64,000 bases of DNA. Source: Agrocybe praecox. Lineage: Eukaryota; Basidiomycota; Agaricomycetes; Agaricales; Agrocybaceae. Under the pieces are notes generated by a model. The model did no database searches and was not told the DNA's origin. It saw nothing but the letters and a program-made list of their open reading frames with translations. Location: the NCBI GenBank assembly GCA_964017145.1, contig OZ024852.1:3225945-3289944 (forward strand), read 5' to 3'. The position numbers and the translations under genes are program-made. This document shows, piece after piece, positions 33,521-46,612 of the stretch (its first letter is position 1; every line of letters begins with the position of its first letter).

Positions 33521-33924
33521 AAAATCTCGATATGGTGCTGAGAATGCGTCTAAGTTAAAGGACCATAAGTAATACACAGGTTGACGTCGCCAAGTTGGTG
33601 GTATTTTGGACGCTATCGTGACTGATGTCTCGAGGATGGTTCACCGCCGACTCCTCTTAAGCTATCCCTCATCCCATGGACGAGGACATAGGAGGCAGGC
33701 CAAATACATTGGCAGATCAGAATATCAACATAACCTCGAGGATCACTTGCCGAGTCTATCGCGTTATGTCCATATTTTTTGAATGTCGTCATCGTCGGTA
33801 GTATATAAACGACAGTATTTATCTTTACGCCGCCATCAAGAGACAGACCAGTCCCATTTCCTGACTGGTATCTTTGTTTAGGCATCTCCTCAGTGCAATC
33901 GCTGCGTGAGAGGAGGAGGATTGT

Positions 33925-34365
33925 CGATGGAGAACCTTCTTCTGATGTGTCAGCTAGCCAGTCTGGTCGAGAGCCGTACAAAACAAGATACATATTTCTG
34001 AACCCTCTTGAGCTCGTAGTCGATGATCTGCTTTGATATGACTACGCAAGGGCCTCCTCGCCTGTGGTTCCTCGATGGGCGGCATACCATCCTTGGGAAG
34101 TCACGGTAGGAGTCCATGATAGTCAAGGAAAATCATTACGTGAACCATTTGCAAGTTGTATGTTCTTTGACATGCTGGGTATGAGGACATGTCTTGTTCT
34201 GTAGGTCCAACTACTAAAATAATTTTGCTCGCCGTCGCCGAAGTATAATTGCATACGAATATCAAGTTAAGGAGCAGGCTGGCATTAACCAAATTCTGTT
34301 CTAATTAGCGAAGCGTAAGAGTTGAAACGTCTTGACTCTTGACTTCCGTCCTGCCTTTATTGCAT
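33925..34365 (-). repeat. Anonymous segment duplicated at 5.28-5.92 kb
   Basis: The reverse complement matches 5283-5915 over most of its length. Landmarks are GGACGGAAGTCAAGA, GGCGAGCAAA, CTACGAGCTCAAGAGGGTTC and GACCAGACTGGC / GATCAGACTGGC. It lacks the extra 200 bp seen in the other copy. A minus-strand frame at 33613-33993 continues past the shared part (LYGSRPDWLADTSEEGSPS) and may be a piece of a real gene of unknown family. Confidence 0.55.
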
Positions 34366-34432
34366 GATTATAGTAATCTATTATAATATATGATGTGATT
34401 TGGCAGCTCAGAAAGGGCCACATCTGAGTGAT

Positions 34433-35690
34433 CTAACCTCGTCCAGAACGCTTCCGTCTTTCCTCTACCGTCTCTTTTAATAACATCAGGGCCACCCTAT
34501 CTTTGACCTGGTCCACAGGGTCGGTGCAGAAATGTGTTTTATACCCTCCTTGGTCATTATAACACATGTAACATCCAAAGAAGTCGTCGTCCCTTTCATC
34601 ATTTCTTCCAGGAAGAGGATCAATATTGAAAGAGAGTAAATTTCCGAGTTCGTCGTGAAAACACCTAAATAGATGCGCCCATGTTATACATCCTATGTTA
34701 TTAGTAGGTTCCGCGCTGACATGTCGCACGCAATTACGTAGGACAAGAGTTTCGAGGGTAGCATTATGTCGAAGAATGAAGCAACTATATTGATGCTCCT
34801 CGGATTGTGCAGTACCCAGGATGCACATACTTCCGAAAATTATGTCCTCCAACCGAATATGCTTCAGCTTGGGATAAGTTAATTGATCCCACTGCATTGC
34901 AGACATTCCGTGAGCAAACCTATCGCCGATGTAGGTGAAAGACTCCAGTGCTTGGGGCGCCTTGAAAATAACCATGAGGTCCTCCATGAATCTATCATAT
35001 AGCTCCCAAGCATCGTATTCCGGACTCTCGTCCGAGCCAACCCCGAGAAGGGATACATAGAGCGTCTTGACAGGGCTGAGGAATGACTGTAGACCCTGCG
35101 CGTGTATTCCGGCGTTGGGAAATGCAAATAATCGATGTAGTTCGAGGGTATTAACGTGGAATCCAGTGGCAAGATGAACTCTGGCCAGCATCCCAAAGGC
35201 GTCGGACTGAAGGCGTCTGTAGGGACTGCTTGACCAGTCTCTATCATATTTATCTAATGATGGCAGACGATAGAAATCTTCCATTGACCTTTCCGGGAAT
35301 AAAAGGCGAAGGGTTGTGAGATTTTTGAAGTTGGGAAAGAAATGAAACTGGGCGAGGGCTTTTGGAATGCATTCTACTGTTAATATCCTGCTTTAAGTTT
35401 TTTACCCTTTGACCGCACGATGAAAACTCACACTTTATGGATAACGCCTGAGCTATATACATATCAAAGTTGATTTCTCGCACGAATTTCGAGATATTAG
35501 TGACAGTCGAGATATATTCAAAGGTGAGTTTCCGAGGTGCTCCGCGAATCTTTCGAATAACCAGAACCCTCCACATTATTGGGAACGCCGCGTTCCGATA
35601 AGCTTTTGATACCAGACTGCATGAAAGAACCGTTAGTTGATCAAGGTGGGCAATCACTTCCTGTACGAGCTCCAGTGGAAATGTACGCAT
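34433..35690 (-). CDS. F-box protein
   Basis: Two exons (35690-35432 and 35376-34433) join in phase to 400 residues. The F-box is at residues of about 4-45: FPLELVQEVIAHLDQLTVLS, then CSLVSKAYRNAAFPIMWRVL. The rest is leucine-rich repeat-like (NLTTLRLLFPE, YPKLKHIRLEDI, ATLETLVLRNC), the usual layout of the expanded F-box families of mushrooms. By family knowledge the F-box would bind Skp1 in an SCF ubiquitin ligase and the rest would choose the substrate, which is unknown. The gene lies between the acyl-CoA synthetase remnant and the 33.93-kb segment, and it is absent from both halves of the related region at 4.1-8.1 kb. An alternative start upstream is possible but would lie before a typical F-box opening. 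Confidence 0.85.
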
Positions 35691-36059
35691 CGTCGGATTA
35701 GGCGGAAGAAATAAAATAAAGGGTGCCACAAAGGAGGACTCATGAACTGTATTTTTTATATGCGTCCAGCTCACCTGAATCCCGGAATTGAGTTATAACC
35801 GACGTTACGGGCGCTGAGCAACGAGTCACCTCTCCTCGGGTTTGAAGTATCAATATGTACGTAACGTTGCATCGCCCAAATTACGCGAATCCCTAATCAT
35901 GCTGAAAGGTATGATTAGTATATATACTTATAATAGAAACAGAATTTCTCTTACATGAGAGCATACTGTATAGTAATAAAATGAATTACGACAGTTATGT
36001 AAGTTCAAAACGCGTCCAAAATCAATACGATACAAGAAAGGGGGAGATAGGCAATTGAA

Positions 36060-37560
36060 AGGGTCTAACGCCTTATCGTGTAGCGTATTCCTGCAAAAGA
36101 AAAGAAAGAAAAGAAGGCCGTACCTTTATTTTAACCTTAAACGTCTCCCCAATCTTTGAGCAATTCAGCTTCTGTGCAGCTGTAACCAATCCGTGCCTTG
36201 CGGTCCACTCTTCCGACGAAGAAATAACACCAGAGAGTGTTTCAATCTTTGCAAAGCCATTTTTCTTCGCAAGGCATTGCATCTGCTGCATATCCCCCCG
36301 TTGCATAGATGTAAAAGTTAGTAACGGGATCATAGGATTTGCATATCGCTTCGAGACGCTCTAACGGAATGTATTCACCATCAGGGAGTTTGACAAGGTT
36401 TTTCAAGCGGTCAATGATCGAGAGCATTCCATCTGCGTTCCATTGACCGATGTCACTCGTATGGAACAAGTGGTATTCTGAATCCGACGTATCGTCATTT
36501 GGGGTTTGACGGACGGCCCACGAACCCAAATATCTCCCTGGAAGAAGATTTAGAATACTTACCTATACGGGAGGTAAGGAGGCGCCCATTCCGTATGACC
36601 ATAACCTATGAAAATGCAGTTTCATGTTATCAAACTATAATATGCGATAAATGCTAGACTAGTAGACCACGACTGTCAGATGACAGATATGCGTCAAGGA
36701 AAGGATGCCCTTAGCAAGGCAGTCGTGCTTTCGACTTGGAAAGATATCCTCCGTAATGAGAAGAATCTCCCGACGGATTGTACCGGGGAAACTAGGCCTT
36801 AATTTAGTGGGCATTGGGTGTCAGGGCAGAGTGGAGGAAACCGCGTTAAGGTAAGTATGGGGATGACGCGTAGCGCCTGATGTCGCCTTGGACAACGAGT
36901 CCCACACGTCGTGCATGAATGCATCTGTCCCAGGGTTTTGTAATCCAGGTTTAAATTCCTGCAATCTACCAGCGGGTGGGGGTCGACCTTGTCGTATTCC
37001 AATGGACTGTACCAATAGCTCCACCATCTTTTTTTATCAAACTGTTATCGCGCAGAAAAAGATAAGAACTCGCCTTGCGTGAGAGGCATAGCAGCCAGAT
37101 TGAAGAATCCCTGCGTCGATTCGCTGATTCCTGCACCTCCGTTAACAGAGAACAAGATTTCGCCACCCACGGCTTCTTGAATTTTGGGAAGAGTACGGCT
37201 TCAACGCGCTCAAATCACCTTCGCAATTGCGCCCACTGGCGTCTGTAATTGTCTTCGGGCGAGCGTAACCACAGGTAATACTGACAAAGCCCGTACAGAG
37301 CTTAACAGCATATTCCAGAACATATGCCAAAGGAAGGTATACGATGAACCTACTTCCTACAGTGAGGTGAGGGCCAAATATAGCCTATACAGCTCCTACG
37401 GTGGCCGCTAGCAAGTTCCCGTGGGTAAGTGGATCCCCTAGTATTGCGAGAAGGATTACGAGAAGAGAGAATGGACAATTCAAGGGGGCGTTCCATAGGA
37501 CGGAGGTCGTCGATGTCAATTGCATGAATGGGGTCCTTCGATCGCAGAGAGTTGATTTGC
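36060..37560 (-). pseudogene. Long-chain acyl-CoA synthetase remnant (copy 2)
   Basis: This is the longest of three copies. Minus-strand frames read, in family order, HGNLLAA, FGPHL...VYLPLAYVLE, ITCGYARPKTITDAS, GDLSALKP, then after a damaged centre GSWAVRQTPNDDTSDSEYHL, SDIGQWNADGMLSIIDRLKN, GEYIPLERLEAICKSYDPV and the tail GLVTAAQKLNCSKIGETFKV. These are typical of fungal long-chain acyl-CoA synthetases. The phosphate-binding loop is damaged: the region before HGNLLAA reads through frameshifts. At least four frame changes and several stops are present. It is dead, but preserves more of the carboxy-terminal domain than copy 1. Confidence 0.8.
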
Positions 37561-40500
37561 TCTATTGAATTGGAATATATTTTTCCATCATAAAAGGCAA
37601 ACTTGACTGTCAGTGTATTGGGAAGTACGCGTAGGGTTTGCCTAGCGTGTCATACGCCGTCGCTACTGTGTATCTGAGTCCATATCCAGTGATCCCATTA
37701 CGGTTATTCCGCAAGTTCGCAGATTGCAGCAAATAGAAGGTAAGAAGCAGGCAGTGTAACCCCAAAGACAAATCAAACAACGATTTACACTGATATTTTC
37801 TACCCAGAGTGTCACAGCATCAGTCGAAGATAATCGTACTTTTCGCCAAAAAGTAAGTCGACGGACTCAGATAATCGTTCAAAATGACTTCCTGACCACC
37901 AAGTTACAGTGTGTTTGAGAGATGACGAACTGACGAGTACAGATGACATGTCTGATCTCGACTAATATGATGGTCCAGTTTGAACATAAGGCTGAAAACA
38001 GGATGAACTCGCCAAACATCTTGGGAAGAGCTGCAGGAACGCTTACGTAGGAGGGTGAATGGTCGTGCATCATGATGCAGTCATAATTATGTGTTCAAGC
38101 AGTTTCAGCTGTAGACCCACAGTGCATGAAATTAGCTAGATGCACGAGCGCATAGCAATTGGTTGTCCCACCGAGAAGTCATGGCAAAACTTCGAACTTG
38201 GTGCTTCTGTTTGAGGCTTTATCGAATGAACGGAGTTTCAAATATAAAGGCGCTGTTGGAGTATAGGTATTTCTTTCAGGCGAAGAAAAACGGAGGCCTG
38301 CGCGATCAGCGTCAACGCTAATGTGCAAAACTGTTCAGTGCAGAAACGTTGAGCGTGGAAATTAAAATTTGAAAATTTGAACTCACATGACGTGCACGTG
38401 CCTATTACTTGGGACGCGACGCGTCAATTTGTCAAAGCCTAATATAGAATGACCGGGACCATATGAACGTTATTTCGGTGTCGTGTCCAGTGGTTACATA
38501 ATCTTCTGAGTGACTAGAAAGAAGAAGCAGAAGTTGAAGTTAACAGGTCCACGTCCACGTCCCTATTTATTGAGACACTTCGGCAACAAAAAAAGTTTCC
38601 CCAACGGTAATCACAGTAGACTCGAAGCTAATGAGTGGGTCCGGACTCAAGTACTCCTATAGGCTATATGCGAGGTAATTAAAAACGCCCTGTTTTCTTG
38701 AATAGGCAAGGCGCGTATTAAAATATGTACGAGCTTCGCACAAAGTCAGTAAAACCATTACATTTGTGAAGAAATATTTGGATCGGGGTTTCATAATTTC
38801 AATACACTAGATGACATGTAACAGAAGCTGCTACACGAGATACGTTTTGTAAGTTGGGCTACTATGGAGTTACCACCCATCTCCGTTATTAAAAACACGA
38901 ATTACGCGCATATTGCTCTTGGAACATCAGAAGTTCGTGCTTTTGCTTTCATCAAAGAATACGCAAAATGCGGCGATTTACATTTGTGGTTGATTATTGA
39001 AAGGCTTGTAAAGCAAGATCTAATTCATAGTGTTTTTCACATCACGAGAACTAATAATACGCTTCGTCAATTTGTCAGCGTATTCAATCGAACAATTTGA
39101 CTCCCCACATCGAAGTGGAGATGGGTATCCTATTTCTCACAAAACGGACTGTGCCTAAGAGTAATATGAGTGTATAGACTTCTCGTCGTTTTTTCTCTCA
39201 TGCTCGTGTACATTTTCTGCCTCCTTAATCATCTCCTCATCCCGGCTGTCTCTTGACCACACGACCACACGACCAGCATGATTCCCGGGATTCCTCGGCA
39301 TGTTCAGCAATTATATGACGTATATTGGTTTTCCCCAACACAGATGTATTCTCGTAGGCATTTTTTTCTAGTTCGCTCTCAGTTTATATGACCCTCTAAA
39401 CAAGCTATTTTAGCCGTACCTGCGGGCCTCGCGCTGATTCCATGCGGTTCAACCTGAAAAATTCGTCTTATTGAGAACGATCGCATTTTAATTTATTGAA
39501 AGTCGTCATGGGACGTCTTACGTTGAATTCGAATAGACTACCATCGTGCAAACGGCGATCACAGATTTTACAAATAGATATACGGCAAACTGCTAAATCG
39601 CTAAATGCAAACTCTTTGGTAGCACAAGAAATCCATCTATAAGGCACTGGTAAGTTGGAATATGGTGGGATATACGCCAGATTTGCATAACGTTTATAAC
39701 AAGTAAACATGCACGGAACAGATGCCGGGGCGAGTGATTTGATTTCATATAACCTGATCAATTCCTGTTTAGATATTTATTTCCAAAAAGGTGCTGATGA
39801 GATCAATGATCGAGGAGACTTCATCAGTTGTTGAAGACTCGGTGATAGGTCTTGTAATAAAGAGAATCATTTACGAATTTTCACCTTGTACGAGGAGAAA
39901 TTAACAAATTCCTCGTTGCTATGTCTAATTTAGTTGGGCTAGTGGCCCGGTCACTTTCGTATTGTATTGTTATTTCACCTTTCCCCACCAGTGAATGGGA
40001 CAACTTAGGCGTTTGTAATATGGTTTCAATTCATGATGGTTCATAACACCGCTGGCCGTCATTGACTTTCCTCATTAGTAAGTGCTCTCAGAAGCTGCTT
40101 GCAGGCTATGGCCATGTGAAACCGGACCATAAGCTTTCCTGTCAACGGGAATAGGGCATAGTACGGTCTATAATAAAACATAAAGAATAAATACAGTCGC
40201 ATAGAATTAGAGCAAAGCGGAGACAAAAAAATGAGAACGTATATGTTCCATGACTCGTGGTTGACGAATGTAAGATCAAACTTTGGCCGTCGGAGAGCAG
40301 AGTTATGAACAATCAAGGTGGCTGATCCGGCCTTATTATCCTCAGCCGAAGCACGAGTAGGCAGTCGTATGTGCTGTCTGTAATAGTGTGGCATCAGATG
40401 CGCCCATTGAATCCCGAAACAGAATACCCTGTTAACGACTTCACGGTCTAAGAATAGACTAAATTACTTGAACCGATTTAACTCGCCCGAAGGTGAGTAT

Positions 40501-43500
40501 TCAATGCGAGATGTTCGGAAAACGGTAAGTCTGAAAATCTGCTTCTTTCCTGCCGTCGGACCAAAACATTCATCCTCACCCTGGTTTCCAGACCTTCAAA
40601 ATGGCTAAAACACGACGAGACCTGAGTTACTTCACTATGCTGTGGTTAGGTAAATAGATGCACCGGAGGTTCGGGCATCGGTCATGCGTGCCATCATATG
40701 GTATTCTTATACTCCACTTCGAATTCTCGCCGGAGTGAAGCATCACCGACAAGAACATTTTGCCAGGACATGAGTAGAATCTTCCATATCAGCTTGAGAG
40801 GCTGGACCAATGAATAGAAGTCTAATGGACAATGTCTACAAAAAGATGACGGCAGATACCCAGAGCATGATATCTATAATCCTGCAACGATTGTCACGCT
40901 TGCAATGGCGTGAGACCTGATTTTCATGACAAGACAAATTTCCATCACAGGCGCCAATCAGCGGTTAAAGAACATAACCTTGTGTGGTTCGAATGCCATA
41001 CAGAATATATAGAATGTTCTTGCGACAAGGTCGCGATCAGCATCCGTTTCTGTGCAATATGACCATTCCGAGGTACAAAATTTCCGGCTTACCTCTTGGT
41101 GCATACGGCTTTCAGACGAATCGGCGTAATGACCATGAACCTCAAGGAGCCTCAAGGCTCGTGCGGTCCGGTGACGAGAATACACGACGAAATTGGATAT
41201 CTCCGAAGAAAGGAGCCGTATACAGTTCTAATCGTGAACGTGGACAAGGCGGCGAAAATCAGGCAGTGTTCTTGTACCTAGCAGAAATGAAAGGCCAGTG
41301 GTCTACTTCTGATTGTGGGAGTATGAATCAATCAATAACTTCGAGTGCGACATCATTCTGCCATGTGTGGGGACATGGGTGTTATTATTAGATTACCTGG
41401 CCAAGCTCTTTCAACTCTCCCGTTTGGGACAAAGTTTCTGATGAGGATATGTGTACATCGTGTCAAGAAACGGTGGTGCGTTGGTAAGGAAAGCGCGGAT
41501 AACCCACACTGTGAAGTTGGTTTTGTACGGCCCAAGCCAGCGCAAAATAGACTGCGTAATTACTGCGTGCATGATGCAGGCAACGTAGGAACAAACCATC
41601 TGAACAGATGCGCCTGATGGCTGAGGGACAGGTACGTACGCTCCAAGTGCGCTCTGGAAATGACAATGACAAATGACTGACGTCTCCGTGCCACGGACGA
41701 TGATGTGATTGGAAAGAATAGTTCAATCACAGCGGCCCTTGCTGTGCCAATTGACGGGTTCTTTTTTGATATTCACATATATATGTAAGTATGTATTTAT
41801 GTAAATTAACTTTGGTCCAGAGTTCTAAAGTTCAGGAAAAAAATACATCTTGGGACAGTAGCAGAGCAAGAAAAACTGCAGACGTCACACATTTGAATAT
41901 TACGGTACTGTGATTCCGCCCAGGGAGGCCCAGAACCCGTTTGCGAGTTACATATGGGCGGTTCACCTGCACGATTCACATAGCACCTAGAAATTCGCTT
42001 CTTGAAGCATTTGCGCCCATTAGGAAAGGTGCCAACTGTCTGGGTAAGCGTGACTAAGGATGCCTTCTTGTACGGAGTGGGGCGATCTTCGTCGTGTAAA
42101 TATTATATGCGACTTGGGTGGTTATCGGACAACTGCACCCGCACACGCATCAGCCTAGTGTCGACGTGTGCAGGCGAAGCGCCGAGGCTAATCAGGGCGT
42201 TAAAGCATATTTACACACACCTTGACTTGATTTCTGATTCGTCATCAAGAAGGAAACCAACGCAACACCCTTGTCGATCCCAATCGTTCCGACTCGGACT
42301 CGGACTAGTAAAGGAGAAATATAAAAGGAAGAAAGGATGGAAAAATGAGAGCGACGTGTAGAATGGAACACTCTTCGCGTCGTAATTATGAAGGGAAGAG
42401 TTTCGCCTGAATACGTATTGCACGTACCAGACCAGTGGCGGTGGGAAGCGACAATTGGCCATCCGGAGCATGCGGTGGCACGAGAACGAATCAGAAGTGT
42501 GCGTAGTACGTACGTACTGACTTACCTTTGTATGAATGAAAATTCTCTAGTGAACTTCGAGGCTAGCGGTGCCTCAAGGGGTTTTCATAATCCGCTCGGC
42601 CCTTATGGACCTTCACAAAACCTTGAGCTTCATTGGCCCGAATACACTCACGCAATCGCATGCGCCCACGCACGCACGCACGCAAAGGAAATAATAGTCC
42701 CGGCCGACGTTTCACCCATTCAAACTTGGAAGTAAGTTAGAAAAGAAGCAAGAAGGAAGAACAAGGCTATGTAGGAGAACTCAATGAACACCGGTATGTT
42801 TAGTTTAATGTCGTGTTGTCCGTATCCAACTGTAAGTATGTGTGTATGTAACTGGACAAAAACAAAAACAAACCCATATGCGTAATCCTCTGATGAATTC
42901 CTCTCGGGTCAAAAAAATCCCCCTAGATCTCGGCGGATCAAAAACTCTCCCATGCCTTGGAATCAGAAATCAGCTTCGATCGTACACACATCATTCTGCT
43001 TTGGGGAATTGGGGAAATAGGAATGGGAATGGGCAAAAATAATGCAACACCAACGACGACGAACCACGGGGAAATCGTCATTATCCTTATCCAACCGGAA
43101 GTTCTGCATACGGTACGGTGCGGTACGGTCCCATGAGCGATCGAATGTGTACACGGTTCGACTGCACTGCACTTTCCCAAATGAACGAACGGATACTAGA
43201 GTCGAATCGACTCAATGAAACGGCCCAAACGAACCGCATGCAGATATAATCTGTCTACGTAGCACGAAAACAGCATCCGAGGAGGACGTATTAATGGCTA
43301 GTGGCGAGGAGGAGCCATTCAATTCATTCAAAAAAGAAAGGAGCCAATGCTATAAACGCAATGGAATTATACCGACGCCATGGACTCTGGAGTGGCTGTA
43401 GGAGGCACGTTGAAGAAGCACGCTTATCATGCAGAGTGGAAGCATAAATACCAAGAGAAAGCGTGCAAGGAAAGAGTACAAATGAAAGAGTACAAATCCA

Positions 43501-43800
43501 CAGGCGTAGGTAAGAAGGGGCGAGGAAGCAAATGGTGATAATGAGGGGCCGTACGGCTTAATCTAAGTGATGCATTGAGTTTACTTACTTATGATAAGAG
43601 GGAACTCTGGTAAGAGGCGCACAGAAAGCCATTCGGCACGCGCTGTGCATTTGAAGGCCCAACGAAAATAACGGAGAGTGTTGAAGAGATTTGTTCAAAA
43701 TACAATCAAGTCAATTAAGCAGACGAGCCCAAATCAACTGATAGCATAGTTATACATTGATGCCGTCAAGTACAGAACGAAGCAGAGCATACACATAAAG
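37561..43800. other. Gene-poor 6-kb stretch
   Basis: No gene could be supported on either strand. Frames of 75-135 codons (for example plus 38864-39100, minus 40059-40394, plus 40984-41391) have no recognisable motif, and most overlap equally long antisense frames. A short CGCA run lies at about 42.67 kb. No TIR pair or long repeat was noticed. Confidence 0.4.
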
Positions 43801-45118
43801 GCTCGACTCGTCAATCATAGTATCATATCACATCAATCAAAGAAGAACAAGAACAAAAAAGGGATCCAACTCAGCGGCATATACACATTAATCGTATACG
43901 ACACGGGAAAAAAAGAAAGAAGCAACACGATAGACACAGACGCCTACGGATACACGGAAAGGAAATAACAACCCTTCCCTTCGGAAACAAAAGTGTCCCT
44001 CCAAGCAGAATACTTAAAACCGGTCGACTACCGACGATCAGTAATTGACCAGCCAAATAATTATAACTAACCTTGATGAAGAAATTTAGGAAGGGTAAAC
44101 ATACACAGAAATAGAAAAGCCGACATAATTGACAAGCGCACAGAGTGAGTGGAAACTTCCAAGTGCTACGCAAAGTAGGGTAGGTAGGTAAATGACAGAT
44201 GATCCACAAGCAGAAGATAGGCGATAGCCACGAGCAGAAATAGAACTCGAGCAGCGGGTAGGGAGGTGAGAAGAGTTTCCGTTTCCGAGTTCATCGATAC
44301 CCCATGTCAGAGAAATTATATTAATACTAGAAAAGGAAGGTAACAAAACAGACAGTAGACGAGAGAGAAAGTAATAAAAAAGCGAAACACAACAAAGAGT
44401 AGGAATAGAAAAGCATAGTCGGAAAGTGCAATAATACGAATACGTACTGAAATAAAACGTTCGTGCAACATCAAAGCAAAAATCAAAAAGTATTCGTTCG
44501 TAAAGTATCTCGAAACAAACAACACAAGTATCAGTATCAGTATCGATATATAGAGGATACCACTATCACTATCACTAGAAGTAGCAGTAGCACAAAAAGT
44601 TTTATTTGGGTACGAGGGAAAAGAGAGGAAAGGAAGTAGAGGAAAGGCGGAGAAAGGAACAAAAGCAGAGAATTTTCAATACGACGACGACGACGACGAC
44701 GAGCGGGGAAAGTAAAAGATATATGTAAGAGCAACAACAATTAAATAATCGAGTCCATCCATCAGTCCATCAATAGCGCGGGAGGGGGCGAAGCGAGAAA
44801 CATAACATAACATAGAGGATGGACGGAAAGAAAGGCGGAAGGACGACGAGGAAAACGGGAAACACGACTGGAAGGAATTTAAATTTTTGTCGACGACCAA
44901 GGCCAACGACCGGCCTGGCGAGCATAGTGTCGACGACAGACAGACAGACAAAAATTGTACGGGCACAAAACACCACGACTACCAGCGACCACGACACCAC
45001 GACCAACGACCAAACAGCGGTTGTTTTCCTTTCTCTTGCACTTCCACTTTCGCTTTTTCGCATCCACTGTCGCTTTCATTCTCGTCGCCACGCCACGCCA
45101 CGACACCAACGAACCCGT
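43801..45118. other. Downstream region of the GATA gene, purine-rich
   Basis: The plus strand is strongly A/G-rich, giving hydrophobic spurious minus-strand frames. It contains an (ACG)n triplet run at 44681-44702 and a TATCACTATCACTATC-like run near 44560. It probably includes the 3' UTR of the GATA gene. Confidence 0.4.
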
Positions 45119-46612
45119 CTAAACCGCTGCTGATTCTCTGGCAGGACCAGCTGGAGGTGGTGGTGGAGGTGGGGTATGCGAGCCCGTCTCCTGATGGTGG
45201 TGATGCGACTGCGAATGCGAGCTATTCCTCGTAATTGGTGACGGGGCCCTATTATCCACCACTGCCGACGCCGACGCCGTCGTCGTCACTGCAGCCGTCT
45301 GTTGCTGGTCCTCATACCGCAACCTTGGCGAGCTCTGCTGCTGCCCCTGCGAATGATGCACAGAAGTGGACAACAACCTTGGGCTCTCAAGCGTCGCACG
45401 GCGAGAGGTCAACTGGGGAGTCCCAGTCGCCGAGTTGCTATTACTGTGGTTGCTTCCTCCGCTGCTGCTGCTATGGTGGTGATGGTGGTGATCACCACCA
45501 CCACCACCATTCGCCGTGCTCCCTCCGGGCCCACCTCCTCCCCCAGATCCGCTGCTAAGGGTATTGCTGGTACTAGTACCGTTGGTACTTCCATTATGAT
45601 GACCGTGGTGGTCAGGATGCCAGGCCTGGAGGCCCGGGAGGGTATTGTTGCTGTTGTTATTACTAGATGGGGGTGGAGGGGGCGGGGGGTGCTGTGGGTG
45701 GTGGTGGTGGTAATCACCCGGCGCATTCAATGGTGTGATGGGCTGGTGGTGATATTGGTAGCTGCTACCCCCAGGTGGGCCCGAAATAGGGGGAAGGTGG
45801 TTGCTATTCCCGTTCCCATTGCTATTCGGAGGGGTGCGCCCCCTTAGTGTAGCACCCGCCAATGGACCACGTTTATGGGGAAATTGATCTGGTCGAGGAC
45901 GCGAATGGGTGCGTTCAAATAGACCACATTTGTTGCAGAGCTAAAATATTATTAGTTTAAGATCAATGGCAACAGAGAAAGTACGTACGACTTTTCCTGG
46001 GCTCAAATTTGACCTTCTCCATGTGGAAGTGTCCGTGGTGCAGCAGTTGAAGCACCTCCTGCGAATGCCGTCCGTGAGCTTTGTGGCCGCATCATCTGTG
46101 AGGACGGTGGTGACCTGGGGTTGTGTGCCTGGCATTGGGTACCTGGCATCATAAGCGTGGATGTTGGGCGGGTGTGACATTGGCGGAACAGAGAAATGGG
46201 GGAGACCTGAAGGGGTTTGGTATGACCTTTGGTCGTGGTGGGGGTGGTCGTACCTGGGCTGCTGCTCAAAATGTTGTTGCTGGTAGATATAGGCGGGGTG
46301 TGGGATCTGGTCTGGACGAGAGTAGTGGTGTCTACTGGCTGATGGGATCTCGTGCTGGTAAGAGGTGTTGTACATTGTAGTAGCAGGGGGCGGCATTGGC
46401 GGCGATCTTCGTATCTGGGGAGTCGAATTTGATGAGCGGTCGACCGAAACGACTGATGGCGACGGAGAGTTGGACATTGTAGTGATGGGTGGAGGAGGAG
46501 AAGGGTGCCGGTGCTCGTACTGAACCTGCTGATGCTGTCGTCGTCTGTCCATCGCAGACAGGTTAAAAAAACGAGTAGAAAATTGAGAAGAAGACACGAA
46601 CGGAGAAGACAT
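45119..46612 (-). CDS. GATA-type zinc-finger transcription factor
   Basis: Two exons (46612-45989 and 45940-45119) join in frame to about 481 residues. The finger is split by the intron: C187 and C190 in exon 1 (RRRCFNCCTTDTSTWRRS ... SPGKV), then C210 and C213 in exon 2 (LCNKCGLFERTHSRPRP), followed by the basic tail DQFPHKRGP. This is the single-finger fungal GATA arrangement that binds GATA-containing promoters. The rest is low complexity: Pro/His/Tyr/Gln-rich before the finger and poly-His, poly-Pro, poly-Gly and Ser/Asn runs after it. No leucine zipper or PAS domain is seen. A Met at position 20 (MDRRRQHQQ) is an alternative start. An additional upstream exon is possible. Confidence 0.9.

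Noticed and set aside
40984..41391. 135-codon plus-strand frame
   Set aside because: No ATG at its start, antisense frames are equally long, and there is no recognisable motif or splice context.
44316..44966. Hydrophobic minus-strand frames resembling membrane proteins
   Set aside because: They arise from a purine-rich plus strand (poly-Phe/Leu/Ser bias), have no consistent start and are probably 3' UTR or intergenic DNA.
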